This document shows, in pieces, positions 21,953-31,048 of a stretch of DNA of 64,000 bases; the first letter of the stretch is position 1; every line of letters begins with the position of its first letter. The DNA is from Paenibacillus physcomitrellae. GTDB lineage: Bacteria; Bacillota; Bacilli; Paenibacillales; Paenibacillaceae. The translations under genes and the position numbers were made by a program. The notes under the pieces were generated by a model, which worked only from the letters and a program-made list of their open reading frames with translations, searched no databases and was not told the DNA's origin. The DNA is taken from NCBI RefSeq assembly GCF_002240225.1, contig NZ_CP022584.1:4565850-4629849 (forward strand), given 5' to 3'.

Positions 21953-22002
21953 ACAAAAAAACGGCATCCCAATTGCTAGATAGTGTCTAATAATTGGGAT
22001 GC
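21953..22002 (-). terminator. Terminator of the leftward HD-GYP gene
   Basis: Stem GCATCCCAATT (21964-21974) with AATTGGGATGC (21992-22002); read on the - strand it is followed by CGTTTTTTT. The T-run direction assigns it to the HD-GYP gene and not to the holin-like gene. The remainder of 21844-22065 holds nothing recognisable. Confidence 0.88.
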
Positions 22003-22065
22003 AGTTCAAATCGGGACAGCTGGGCTTTATTTGTTTAAGTTTTGAGTAACGTCGCCTCAGAGCTC

Positions 22066-23121
22066 TTACATAAAAACTTCCTGAATCGCCGTCTCCGGCT
22101 CTTTCGACAGATCCGCAAACCGGGTCTCGGTCTTCACCAAAGGCCGGAAGAAGTCCGAATGGTTGGTCATAACGATGTGGCCGGTTTCGCCGGTGGTCAG
22201 GAGGACTTTTTTCCCGATAAAGTTGGGAATCAAATGACGTATTAAGGCTTGCACAGCTTCGCCGCTTAATTGGCCAAAGCTGAGCTTGTACAGTTCCTGG
22301 AGGGTAGTCAGCTGTTCTTTCTTGGATTGATAAACTCTTTTGGAGGTCATGGCGCTATATGTATCCGCTACTGCCGTAATCCGGGCATAAGGGTGAATTT
22401 CTTCTTTAAATAAACCATAAGGATAGCCTGTACCGTCATCCCGTTCATGATGTTGTCTTGCTACTAATGCTGCTGTCTCGTCGCCTGTTGAGTTGAGAAT
22501 CAGTTCGTAACCATAATGGGTGTGTTTCTTGATGAATTCGAATTCTTCGTCGGTAAGTCTGCCTGGTTTATTAAGGATGTGGGGAGGGATCATACATTTG
22601 CCCATATCATGGAGATAACCTGCTTTGCCTATTCTATAGGCTTCATCCTTCTCGTAGCCCATCCAATTCGCGATATAGAATGAGAGAAGTCCGACCTGCA
22701 GGGAATGGTTGTAGGTGTATTCGTCCTGGTGGTTAAACATCATTAGCAGGGAAACAACATCTTTTTGAGCCATCAGATCATTCATGAGAGGTTTAAGCGT
22801 TTCGTCAATACCTTCATCGCTGAATTTGCCATTTGCCAAAGATTCCAAAAAAAGCGTTTCAAAAACATCGATGGCACCTTCGAATTTAGGTTTTAAATTC
22901 AGAAGGGAGACTGACAGAGGTTGATCAGGTTGATCCGGGGAGGAGGAGATATCTTTAATGCGCAGCTCAATGTCTACATAATCGATACCGTGCTGAACCA
23001 GCTTAACGATGGCTTCATCGGTTAATTCTGCTCCCCGTTGAAGAACAAACACCCCAAAGCTGTTAAATATATCCTCCGTCACCCGATCACCGGGACGAAG
23101 TTCCATAACATGCATTCGCAA
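22066..23121 (-). CDS. HD-GYP domain phosphodiesterase
   Basis: 351 residues from TTG 23121. This start is chosen because AAGGTGG lies 7 bases upstream and it aligns with the N-terminus of the paralogue at 26461. N-terminal DUF3391-like segment (MELRPGDRVTEDIFNSFGVF), then the HD-GYP domain: HDMGK near 171-175, PGRLTDEEF, HHERDDGTGYP near 224-234. The family hydrolyses cyclic di-GMP; metal and GYP residues are intact, so activity is expected. No receiver or membrane domain. Promoter at 23158-23186, terminator at 21953. Confidence 0.92.
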   Translation of the reverse strand: MRMHVMELRPGDRVTEDIFNSFGVFVLQRGAELTDEAIVKLVQHGIDYVDIELRIKDISSSPDQPDQPLSVSLLNLKPKFEGAIDVFETLFLESLANGKFSDEGIDETLKPLMNDLMAQKDVVSLLMMFNHQDEYTYNHSLQVGLLSFYIANWMGYEKDEAYRIGKAGYLHDMGKCMIPPHILNKPGRLTDEEFEFIKKHTHYGYELILNSTGDETAALVARQHHERDDGTGYPYGLFKEEIHPYARITAVADTYSAMTSKRVYQSKKEQLTTLQELYKLSFGQLSGEAVQALIRHLIPNFIGKKVLLTTGETGHIVMTNHSDFFRPLVKTETRFADLSKEPETAIQEVFM

Positions 23122-23157
23122 AGGACCATCCACCTTCTACTAAAGTATTATATACTT

Positions 23158-23186
23158 AATATATCAGGCAATATATGGATTGACAA
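23158..23186 (-). promoter_or_regulatory. Sigma-A promoter of the HD-GYP gene
   Basis: On the - strand, TTGTCA (23186-23181), a 17-base spacer and TATATT (23163-23158), ending 37 bases before the chosen TTG start. Confidence 0.7.
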
Positions 23187-23208
23187 TCCTATTGAAGGTT
23201 CGACAGAA

Positions 23209-23934
23209 TCAGCGATTTTTGGCTATAGGGTTCCAAGGTCCCTGCTGCGCGCCTTTCCATTCGGAACCATCGTCCCAAATTTCTTTTTTCCAGATCGGGA
23301 CGATTTGCTTGAGCTGCTCGATCGCATAACGGCTCGCTTCATAGCAGCTTTCGCGGTGCGGGGCGGATACGGCGATCACGACACTGGCCTCCGCGATATC
23401 GACTTTGCCTGTCCGGTGGCTGATCGCACATAAGGCTCCCGGCCATTTGAGGCCGATTTCGGCGCCAATCAACTGGAACTTCTTCAGCGCCATGGGGGCA
23501 TAAGCTTCATACTCCAGATGAACGGTACGTTTGCCTGCGGTCATTTCACGGGTTGTTCCGACAAAAACCAAAGACGCGCCATGGTTCGGGTGAATAACGC
23601 GGTTTGTAATTTCCTCTACATTTAAAGGAAGCGAAGTCAAATGGTACAGACCATCTGCACTTTGATGGGAATCCGCGGAAGGTTCGCCGCCCGAAACCGG
23701 CGGAATCAAGGCGATTTCGTCTTCCGGGGTAATGACCGCCTCTTCCGCTGCATATTCATGGTTTACAGCCAGAAAGGCTTGGGCGATTTGGCTGGAGGCC
23801 TGAGGATACAGATTCGTCAGGAGCGTTTTCAGCTCTGCAGCAGTGACGGAAACTTTTTCTCCCAGTTCCACGTTAATATAGGTTGAGCCTAAGGTCTCTG
23901 CAAGACCGGCGAAAAGTTGGATCCGAAGGTTCAT
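23209..23934 (-). CDS. Fused molybdopterin synthase MoaD-MoaE
   Basis: 241 residues. Residues 1-83 are a MoaD ubiquitin-like domain ending in PPVSGG (Gly82-Gly83). A short Ser/Asp-rich linker (84-93) leads to a full MoaE domain (about 95-241; SLVFVGTTRE, EYEAY, HRTGKVDI, PIWKKE with the catalytic lysines). Molybdopterin synthase normally is a MoaD2-MoaE2 complex in which the free C-terminal Gly of MoaD carries a thiocarboxylate. The fusion blocks that terminus unless it is cleaved after GG, as reported for mycobacterial MoaX. Other cofactor genes are not in the window. Confidence 0.93.
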   Translation of the reverse strand: MNLRIQLFAGLAETLGSTYINVELGEKVSVTAAELKTLLTNLYPQASSQIAQAFLAVNHEYAAEEAVITPEDEIALIPPVSGGEPSADSHQSADGLYHLTSLPLNVEEITNRVIHPNHGASLVFVGTTREMTAGKRTVHLEYEAYAPMALKKFQLIGAEIGLKWPGALCAISHRTGKVDIAEASVVIAVSAPHRESCYEASRYAIEQLKQIVPIWKKEIWDDGSEWKGAQQGPWNPIAKNR

Positions 23935-24042
23935 ATTCTATTCTCCTCAAATTTCTCTTATTATATAAATATAATATATCATAATCATAAGAGAAGTAGC
24001 GGATGACCGGCAAGCGGTACCGAAAGGAGAGCGAATAGCGGG

Positions 24043-25503
24043 ATGCGGCAACATACAGAACCAGAACAGCTGATGATCCTTCATACTAACGATATCCACA
24101 GCCATTTCGGTGCAATGGTTCAACTCTCCGAGATGATTGAGTCGGAAAGGCAGATTTGGCGGGATGATCTCCTGCTGCTGGACATCGGCGACCACATGGA
24201 CCGGGCTGCGGTGGAAACAGAGGGCACGCTTGGCCAAGCTAATGTTGATGTGCTGAATCTGACGGGGTATGATGCCGTAACAATCGGCAACAACGAAGGG
24301 CTTACTTTTACACCGGACATGCTGGAGCAGGCTTATGCAGGACTTCAGTGTCCCGTGGTTTGCTGCAATATCAGGGAAACCTCAACCGGGACAGCGCCTC
24401 ACTGGATGAAAGAACATCATATTGTGCAGAAAGGCGGCTTTAACATCGGTTTAATCGGTGCAACCGCTGCTTTCTCAGAGTTTTACCGGATTCTGGGCTG
24501 GGACGCGTTAGAACCTGTGGAGGCCATTCGTGAGCAAGTAGAGCAGCTTCGTGATCAGGTAGATTTCATTATCCTTATGTCTCATTTGGGATTAAGAATG
24601 GACGAACAGCTGGCAGAGGAGATACAAGGGATCGACCTCATCTTGGGAGGACATTCTCATCATTTATTGGAACAACCTCTCTATATTAAGAACACCTGCC
24701 TGGCTGCAGCCGAGAAATACGGTCATTATTTAGGAAGGATTCTGGTCAAGCGGAGTCCGGAAGGCCGGGCGGCTGTTCAAGAGGGCGGCGTCCTTAAAGT
24801 AGATCCACTTGCAGAGAGCCGGGGAGATAGAGCAGAGCCTCTTAACAAGGTAGCGGAAGCGATCGCCATTCACGCGGGACATGCGGCCGAGCAGTTGAAA
24901 CGTACCGTTGCTATCACGGAGCGCGTTGTGCCGGTGCAATATGACAGGGAGTCCCCTTTTGCCAATTTGCTGGCTCAATCGGTCCGGCGTTTCACGGGAA
25001 GCCAAATATCGATCGTTAATTCCGGTCAGCTATTGGACGCTTTGCCTGCGGGAGAAATTACTGAAGGAATGCTGCACGCTTTATGTCCTTCGCCTATTAA
25101 CCCATGCCGGATGAAGCTCCGGGGAGAACATATTCTGCAGAGTCTTGAGGAATCGCTCGTTCCGGAGACGGCCGCCAGGCAGATCCATGGATTCGGGTTC
25201 CGCGGGAAGGTGCTGGGCTCTCTCTGCGTAGACGGGTTGGAAGTCGAATATGATCCTTCAGGCGCCCCCTTTAGTCGAATAAGTAAGGCTACTATCGAGG
25301 GGGTTCCGATTGTCCCAGAAATCGAGTATGATGTAGGAACGTTGGATATGTTCACCTTCGGCATAGGCTACAAAGCTCTTTCGCTCGGTACAGATAAGGT
25401 GTTTATTTTACCCGAATTTATAAGAGATTTGCTCCGTTTAGAGCTGCAAACGCCAGGCGCCGTCGAGCAGAGTTTCTCATCCAGATGGCATATCTCCTCT
25501 TAA
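24043..25503 (+). CDS. 5'-nucleotidase-like metallophosphoesterase, YunD-like
   Basis: 486 residues in two domains. The N-terminal calcineurin-like phosphoesterase has its metal motifs TNDIHSHFG, DIGDHMD, GNNEG and GGHSHHLLE; the C-terminal 5'-nucleotidase domain (about 290-470) has SGQLLDALPAGEITEG and PCRMKLRGEHI. UshA relatives are exported, but this protein has no signal peptide, so it is probably cytoplasmic like Bacillus YunD. Starts at ATG 24043; AAAGGAGA lies 12-13 bases upstream, a long spacing. Confidence 0.85.
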   Translation: MRQHTEPEQLMILHTNDIHSHFGAMVQLSEMIESERQIWRDDLLLLDIGDHMDRAAVETEGTLGQANVDVLNLTGYDAVTIGNNEGLTFTPDMLEQAYAGLQCPVVCCNIRETSTGTAPHWMKEHHIVQKGGFNIGLIGATAAFSEFYRILGWDALEPVEAIREQVEQLRDQVDFIILMSHLGLRMDEQLAEEIQGIDLILGGHSHHLLEQPLYIKNTCLAAAEKYGHYLGRILVKRSPEGRAAVQEGGVLKVDPLAESRGDRAEPLNKVAEAIAIHAGHAAEQLKRTVAITERVVPVQYDRESPFANLLAQSVRRFTGSQISIVNSGQLLDALPAGEITEGMLHALCPSPINPCRMKLRGEHILQSLEESLVPETAARQIHGFGFRGKVLGSLCVDGLEVEYDPSGAPFSRISKATIEGVPIVPEIEYDVGTLDMFTFGIGYKALSLGTDKVFILPEFIRDLLRLELQTPGAVEQSFSSRWHISS

Positions 25504-25554
25504 TTCAAGATTAAGGGGAAGGCATGATTAAAAAAGACGAACCAGGAGGAAAAC

Positions 25555-26385
25555 ATGGATATTATTGTTGCCATTATTTTAGGCATAGTTGAAGGGATTA
25601 CGGAATTTATTCCGGTCTCTTCCACAGGACATATGATCCTGACATCAAGATTAATGGGGTATGACGACCAATCCTCCGTTATGAATTCATTCGAAATTGT
25701 AATTCAGCTTGGTGCGATCCTGGCGATAGCCTGGGTATACCGATTCCGTATTTTAAATTTGCTGGGTTTGCAGAAGGACAGCCAAACCTCCAGAGCTATC
25801 GGCAAACCGGCTGGAAAATTAAATTTGATTCACATTTTGCTCGGCATTGTGCCGGCCTTGGCAGTCGGTTACATCTTTAAAGACCATATCAAGAGCTTGT
25901 TTAGCGCATCTACCGTGCTTTGGGCGCTTGTGGTCGGCGGTATTTTCATGATTTTTGCGGAATGGTACAACAAAAGATATGCCCGCGTATCGGCTGAAGA
26001 CATTGATCAAATCAGTTATACGCAAGCTTTCCTGATCGGAATATTCCAATGTATTTCCGTGCTCTGGCCGGGATTCTCCCGTTCAGGTTCCACGATTTCC
26101 GGAGGTATGATCTCAGGTGTAAGCTACCGGGCTTCGGCAGATTTCTCTTTCCTGATTGCCGTTCCGATCATGATTGCCGTTTCGGGCTACGAGCTGCTGG
26201 ATTCTTATAAGGATATGAATTCAGACACTCTTCTTGCTTTCGCTATCGGGTTTGTGGTTTCGTTTATCGTAGCTTATCTGGTTGTGCTTGCTTTCTTGAA
26301 ACTGATACAGAAGGTTCAACTTAGACATTTTGCTTATTACCGTTTTGTGCTGGCCGCTGTATTCTGGATCTTCATCATGAACTAA
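25555..26385 (+). CDS. uppP: Undecaprenyl-diphosphatase UppP (BacA)
   Basis: 276 residues, polytopic. It dephosphorylates undecaprenyl pyrophosphate to recycle the lipid carrier for cell wall synthesis and gives bacitracin tolerance. Both active-site motifs are intact: EGITEFIPVSSTGH (13-26) and PGFSRSGSTISGG (about 168-180). AGGAGG precedes the ATG. It follows the nucleotidase gene by 51 bases. Confidence 0.96.
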   Translation: MDIIVAIILGIVEGITEFIPVSSTGHMILTSRLMGYDDQSSVMNSFEIVIQLGAILAIAWVYRFRILNLLGLQKDSQTSRAIGKPAGKLNLIHILLGIVPALAVGYIFKDHIKSLFSASTVLWALVVGGIFMIFAEWYNKRYARVSAEDIDQISYTQAFLIGIFQCISVLWPGFSRSGSTISGGMISGVSYRASADFSFLIAVPIMIAVSGYELLDSYKDMNSDTLLAFAIGFVVSFIVAYLVVLAFLKLIQKVQLRHFAYYRFVLAAVFWIFIMN

Positions 26386-26460
26386 ACAACTTGTCATCCG
26401 AGGCTTGCATAAAGAGACTGATCTTCTCTAACATAATGTAAAGATACGGAGTGGGGCACC

Positions 26461-27567
26461 TTGCGTTTACTTCCAGTTAAGTCTCTGCAGCCAGGGATGA
26501 GACTAGCTAAAAAGATCTACAATGAGGAAGGGCTGATCCTTTTATCGGATGAGGTGGAGCTAACGGCTTCCTTGATTAAAAGGCTCTCTTCGCTTGGCAT
26601 TGATTTTGTTTATATTTCGGATCCTAGAACTGCAGATATCCAGATTCCCGCCCTTATATCGGAGGAGACTGAGCGAATGGCTATGCAGGAGCTCCAGTCG
26701 AGCTTCCTCAAGATTTCAAGCCATTCGCTGAAAGGCTTGGTTTATCCTTATTTGGGCAAAACTTTTCTGAATGTAGTAGAAACCATAATGAAAGACTTGG
26801 GCAGCAGAGAAGACGTAATGATTATGCTTGGGAATATTCATTCCACCGATCAAACGTTATTCCGGCACTCGCTAAATGTTTGTATTTACACGCTTATGTT
26901 AGGCAAAGCTTTTGGTTACAGCCATCAGGAACTGACGGTTTTGGGATTGGGAGCGATCTTGCACGATATCGGAAAAACTAAAATCGATCCGTCGATTCTC
27001 CACAAGCCGGAAAGACTCAGCAGCGTTGAATTCGAAGTGATGAAACAGCATGCGGAAATAGGATATAAGCTGCTGAAGGATGAGCCTGGAATTCCGCTTC
27101 AGGCGGCTCATTGTGCCTATCAGCATCATGAGCGGATCGACGGCAGCGGTTATCCCCGCGGGTTAAAAGGAAATGACATTCACGATTATGCGCAGTGGAT
27201 CAGCATAGCAGATTCTTATGACGCGATGACTTCGCAGCGGGTTTATAACCAGGCCTTATTGCCCCATCAGGCGGTAGAGATCTTGTACGCGGGCTGCGGA
27301 ACGTTATATGAGAAACAGAAGCTTGAGATTTTCCGGGATCATGTTGCGATTTATCCGCTAGGGATGACCGTTGTTCTGAATACCGGAGAGATAGGCGTCG
27401 TTTCCAAGATCCATCCGTTTGCGCCGCAGAGACCGGTGGTCCGGGTGCTGCATTGCCCGAATCGCGGAGAACTGCAGGAGCCATACGAGATTGATCTTCT
27501 GAAGCAGCTGAATATTGTGATTACAAGTATCAACGAATCGGCTTCGCCCCAACTTGAACAGGTTTAA
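26461..27567 (+). CDS. HD-GYP domain phosphodiesterase, second copy
   Basis: 368 residues from TTG 26461 after CGGAGTGGGG. Same plan as the protein at 22066: N-terminal LQPGMRLAKKIYNEEGLILL, then HD-GYP with HDIGK (168-172), KPERLSSVEF, HHERIDGSGYP (222-232). The C-terminal extension (about 300-355) has TVVLNTGEIGVVSKIHPFAP. Predicted cyclic di-GMP hydrolase. It lies 75 bases after uppP and ends with its own hairpin. Confidence 0.92.
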   Translation: MRLLPVKSLQPGMRLAKKIYNEEGLILLSDEVELTASLIKRLSSLGIDFVYISDPRTADIQIPALISEETERMAMQELQSSFLKISSHSLKGLVYPYLGKTFLNVVETIMKDLGSREDVMIMLGNIHSTDQTLFRHSLNVCIYTLMLGKAFGYSHQELTVLGLGAILHDIGKTKIDPSILHKPERLSSVEFEVMKQHAEIGYKLLKDEPGIPLQAAHCAYQHHERIDGSGYPRGLKGNDIHDYAQWISIADSYDAMTSQRVYNQALLPHQAVEILYAGCGTLYEKQKLEIFRDHVAIYPLGMTVVLNTGEIGVVSKIHPFAPQRPVVRVLHCPNRGELQEPYEIDLLKQLNIVITSINESASPQLEQV

Positions 27568-27571
27568 TCAA

Positions 27572-27608
27572 CAACAGGCTCGTCCGCTGCGGACGGGTCT
27601 GTTTTATT
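27572..27608 (+). terminator. Terminator after the second HD-GYP gene
   Basis: Stem ACAGGCTCGTCCG with CGGACGGGTCTGT (G-T pairs tolerated) followed by TTTTATT. Confidence 0.8.
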
Positions 27609-27723
27609 CATCATGTGCGGAGAAAAGTCATTTCATGGTATGATAGGGAGTATACAAAAAACATCGGTCAAAGCTTTTGCCAAGTTGTGATCAGGTTAAT
27701 AATAGGATAAAGGTGAATAAATC

Positions 27724-28860
27724 ATGAGTATGAGTAGCATTTCGCAAGGTGAACCGCAGTCTATTTCTCCGGTCAATGATCCGTGGGATCCAATCCGGTC
27801 CCTACGCCAATTCGGCCGGCACCGGCTAACCAGTGTGGAGATGACTGTAACGAACCTTTGTAATATGCGCTGTGAACACTGTGCGGTCGGCGACAGTCTG
27901 GTGCTAAAGGAGCCCGAGCAAATTCCGCTGGATCTGATGCTGAGAAGGCTGGAAGAGGTCGAGCATTTAGAGACCATCAGTATTACTGGCGGTGAACCTT
28001 CCTTCCGTTTGAAGACGGTGGAAGAGAAGATCATTCCTCTTCTGAAATATGCCAAAGAACGGGGCGTACGTTCTCAAATCAACTCCAATTTGACTTTGGA
28101 CTACGGGCGGTATGAGAAATTGCTGCCTTATTTGGACGTTATGCATATTTCTTTCAATTACACGGATGTTAAGGACTTTCATGAGGTAGGTTTTGCAAGA
28201 AGCGGTCATCCGGTCAGCCTGGAGGCAGCCTCCAGAATGTATGACGCCATGATTAACAATGCCTACAGATTAAGTCAGGACGGCATGTTTATTTCAGCGG
28301 AATCCATGATAAACTATCGTACACACCGGAAATTGCCGGAAATTCACCGGCTGATTCTGGAGATGGGCTGTAAGCGTCATGAAGTGCATCCGATGTATGC
28401 TGCGGATTTTGCGGAAGGTCTGCCTGTGTTGTCTTTGGAAGACATGCGTGCGGCGATTCATCAGCTGCTGGATGCGCGCGACCCTGAGGTTTGGATGCTG
28501 TTTGGCACCCTGCCGTTTTTCGCCTGCAGCTTTAATGCTGAAGATCAGGAGCTGGTATCCCGGCTGCGGAAGGAGAAAAATGTAACGGTTCGCAATGATC
28601 CGGATGGACGTAACCGCGTGAACGTAAATATGTTTACGGGCGATGTCTTTGTGACCGATTTTGCCGCGATTCCGTCTTTCGGCAACATTGCCGGCCAGAA
28701 GCTGGATGACATCTTTGAACGCTGGATTTCCGAGCATCCTTTGTCCGGAAGCGTCAACTGCTTCTGCGATACCGCCAATTGCTGCGGACCCAATCTGCTG
28801 GTAGCGGATATGTATTATAAAGATACCGATTTCAAATCGCGCAAAGCGATTAACTTATAG
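27724..28860 (+). CDS. yfkAB: Radical SAM protein, YfkAB type
   Basis: 378 residues. The radical SAM cluster motif CNMRCEHC is at Cys46, Cys50, Cys53, followed by the GGEPS SAM-binding strand. A second cysteine cluster NCFCDTANCC near the C-terminus (346-354) matches the CxCxxxxC motif that defines the YfkAB group and probably binds an auxiliary Fe-S cluster. The reaction is unknown. Starts at ATG 27724, preceded by AAAGGTGAATAA. Followed 16 bases later by the CNNM gene. Confidence 0.9.
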   Translation: MSMSSISQGEPQSISPVNDPWDPIRSLRQFGRHRLTSVEMTVTNLCNMRCEHCAVGDSLVLKEPEQIPLDLMLRRLEEVEHLETISITGGEPSFRLKTVEEKIIPLLKYAKERGVRSQINSNLTLDYGRYEKLLPYLDVMHISFNYTDVKDFHEVGFARSGHPVSLEAASRMYDAMINNAYRLSQDGMFISAESMINYRTHRKLPEIHRLILEMGCKRHEVHPMYAADFAEGLPVLSLEDMRAAIHQLLDARDPEVWMLFGTLPFFACSFNAEDQELVSRLRKEKNVTVRNDPDGRNRVNVNMFTGDVFVTDFAAIPSFGNIAGQKLDDIFERWISEHPLSGSVNCFCDTANCCGPNLLVADMYYKDTDFKSRKAINL

Positions 28861-28876
28861 AAATGAGGCGTTGGTT

Positions 28877-30235
28877 TTGCCCAGTCACACGGAATTCGAA
28901 ATAGGCAGACTTTTTTTGAATTTACTGCTCGTTTTTGTTCTGGTTTTTCTGAACGGCGTATTTGTAGCCGCTGAATTTTCCCTGGTTAAGATGAGACAAT
29001 CCAGACTGACTCAGCTCGTGAGCGAGGGGAACCGCCGGGCCGGTTATGCTTTAAAAGTAAACCAAAGGCTGGACGCCTATTTATCTGCCACTCAGCTTGG
29101 CATCACCTTAGCTTCCCTTGGACTTGGCTGGGTGGGCGAGCCGGCGGTGTCAGAGCTGCTCATCGAGCCGTTGATGTATCGTTTGGGAGTGACGGACGAA
29201 ACATTGATCACAACCATTTCGGTGGCGGTCGGGTTCTTCGTAATCACCTTCCTGCATATCGTGCTTGGCGAGCTGGCGCCGAAGTCACTGGCAATTCAGA
29301 AGACGGAAGGCACCACCTTGTGGTTATCGGCGCCGCTGTTATATTTCTACAAGCTGTTTATGCCGGTCATATGGCTGCTGAATACAGCAGCTAACGGCAT
29401 CCTCAAACTGATGGGGGTAGAACCAGCCAGTGAGATGGACGCGGCCCACTCTGAAGAGGAAATCCGCATATTGATGAATCAAAGCGCAAAGAGCGGAGTC
29501 ATCGACAAAGACGAGATGAAGCTGATGGACAACATCTTTGATTTCTCAGACTTGCTGGCTCGTGAAATTATGCTTCCCCGTACGGACATGGACTGCTTAT
29601 ATACGAACTTATCGTGGGAAGAAAATTTGAAAATCGTTGCGGAAACCAGACATTCCCGTTACCCGGTTGCCCACGAGGATAAAGACCAGATTATCGGTTT
29701 TGTACATATTACTGACATGCTCCTGCCCGGCGCCGGAGAGAACAAAAACCTGGAGGACATCCTTCGTCCGATCCTGAACGTTCCGGAATCCATGGAGATC
29801 AGTCACGTCCTGCGCCTGATGCAGACCCGTCATTCCCAAATGACACTTGTCGTCGATGAATACGGCGGAACAGCGGGACTGCTGACGGCAGAAGAAATTT
29901 TAGAAGAAATTGTGGGCGATCTGCACGATGAATTTGAGGACGAGCGTCCTGAGGTGGAAACGCTGGCAAACGGTGTGTACTCTGTCGACGGCCGTCTGCT
30001 GATTGAAGAAGTTAATGATCTGACAGGGACCGACATCGAAGATGAAGAGGTCGATTCGATTGGCGGCTGGCTCTTCAAAGAGCTGGAAGGAGCCCCGCTC
30101 AAAGGGAAAAAGGTCCAGCACGACAACGTGGTATTTGAAGTAGCGGAAGCTGCAAGACTGCGGATTACCCGTGTCAAAATCTACAGAATTGAAAAACCTG
30201 CGGAGAAACAGGAGCTCAGCTCCCCGGGAGAGTAA
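28877..30235 (+). CDS. CNNM/CorC-type hemolysin-family protein
   Basis: 452 residues from TTG 28877; GAGG at 28865-28868 is 8 bases away, while an upstream TTG at 28871 is too close. A CNNM (DUF21) membrane domain occupies about 1-200 with four hydrophobic segments, then a CBS pair (about 215-340; MLPRTDMDCLY, VVDEYGGTAGLLTAEEI), then a CorC/HlyC domain (about 355-440). The family is linked to magnesium and divalent-cation export; the hemolysin label is historical. Confidence 0.92.
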   Translation: MPSHTEFEIGRLFLNLLLVFVLVFLNGVFVAAEFSLVKMRQSRLTQLVSEGNRRAGYALKVNQRLDAYLSATQLGITLASLGLGWVGEPAVSELLIEPLMYRLGVTDETLITTISVAVGFFVITFLHIVLGELAPKSLAIQKTEGTTLWLSAPLLYFYKLFMPVIWLLNTAANGILKLMGVEPASEMDAAHSEEEIRILMNQSAKSGVIDKDEMKLMDNIFDFSDLLAREIMLPRTDMDCLYTNLSWEENLKIVAETRHSRYPVAHEDKDQIIGFVHITDMLLPGAGENKNLEDILRPILNVPESMEISHVLRLMQTRHSQMTLVVDEYGGTAGLLTAEEILEEIVGDLHDEFEDERPEVETLANGVYSVDGRLLIEEVNDLTGTDIEDEEVDSIGGWLFKELEGAPLKGKKVQHDNVVFEVAEAARLRITRVKIYRIEKPAEKQELSSPGE

Positions 30236-30291
30236 GCTCTCCTCGCTCACGGTTTCTTCAATCTATCTGTACCTACATATTATGAAGCATG

Positions 30292-30330
30292 ACCCGGAAA
30301 GACCGCTATCTCTGCGGCTTTCCGGGTTTT
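30292..30330 (+). terminator. Terminator after the CNNM gene
   Basis: Stem ACCCGGAAAG-CCGC with GCGGCTTTCCGGGT (one bulged base) followed by TTTT. Confidence 0.85.
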
Positions 30331-30402
30331 CTGTTTTGTTGGGACCGGGACGGGTTGTTTGATTCCGGACTAATTTTTTTGGTCATAATCCAGCGAAAGG
30401 AA

Positions 30403-30431
30403 GTTCATTTTCTAGGCGTTTGTCATATGTT
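30403..30431 (+). promoter_or_regulatory. Weak sigma-E promoter candidate for cotJABC
   Basis: GTTCATT (30403-30409), 14 bases, CATATGTT (30424-30431) is a loose match to the mother-cell sigma-E consensus. It is offered because cotJ is sigma-E controlled in Bacillus subtilis. The match alone would not be convincing. Confidence 0.3.
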
Positions 30432-30506
30432 AGGAATAGGTGATCTGCGATTTAGGCTTATTACGTCTGGTCTGAATATGCAAAACAGCCAAAGGAGGTT
30501 TAAACA

Positions 30507-30725
30507 GTGGAATTCTCTCAGGTACGTGTGTATCATCCCTTCATTGGGCCGTTTGATCCTTGCCCTCCCATCGTTACCAAAACCTATCAGACACCGCCGC
30601 AGTTGTTCATTCCTTTCCAGCCGCCGAATTTGCCGCAATTTAGTCCCAAAGAGGCCCTGTTCAAAGGCACATTATGGCCGGCTCTCTTCAGCCCTTACGA
30701 ATCCAAATGGGGAAAGGGGCAATAA
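30507..30725 (+). CDS. cotJA: Spore coat-associated protein CotJA
   Basis: 72 residues, Pro/Phe-rich (FIGPFDPCPPI, PFQPPNLPQFSPKEAL), as in CotJA. The start is GTG 30507, decided by a perfect AAAGGAGGT six bases upstream. First gene of cotJABC; its stop abuts the cotJB start. CotJ proteins associate with the inner coat of the spore. Confidence 0.93.
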   Translation: MEFSQVRVYHPFIGPFDPCPPIVTKTYQTPPQLFIPFQPPNLPQFSPKEALFKGTLWPALFSPYESKWGKGQ

Positions 30726-30998
30726 GTGATGGAACCGCAAAGACCTTGTGAACCCGAGTTTTATGAACTGCTGGAGCAGCTTCAGGCGATTGATTTTGTG
30801 CTTGTAGAGCTGAATTTGTATCTCGATACCCACCCGGATGATTTACAGGCAATTCAGCAATTTAATGTGCTGACCCAGGAACGTACCCAACTGGCGAATA
30901 TTTTTCAGGAAAAGTATGGACCGCTTCAGGGCTTCGGACGCGCTTACAGTCGTTATCCGTTTGAGTGGTCGCAACCGCCTTGGCCATGGCAGGTGTAA
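30726..30998 (+). CDS. cotJB: Spore coat protein CotJB
   Basis: 90 residues. Family pattern is clear: EFYELLEQLQAIDFVLVELN and LDTHPDDLQAIQQFN, ending in a Trp-rich tail WSQPPWPWQV. The start is GTG 30726 or ATG 30729, directly after the cotJA stop. Confidence 0.93.
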   Translation: MMEPQRPCEPEFYELLEQLQAIDFVLVELNLYLDTHPDDLQAIQQFNVLTQERTQLANIFQEKYGPLQGFGRAYSRYPFEWSQPPWPWQV

Positions 30999-31048
30999 GG
31001 CCTTCCACGGCGGCCGGCTATTTTATTTTTTTAGGAGGGATCGTTTGA

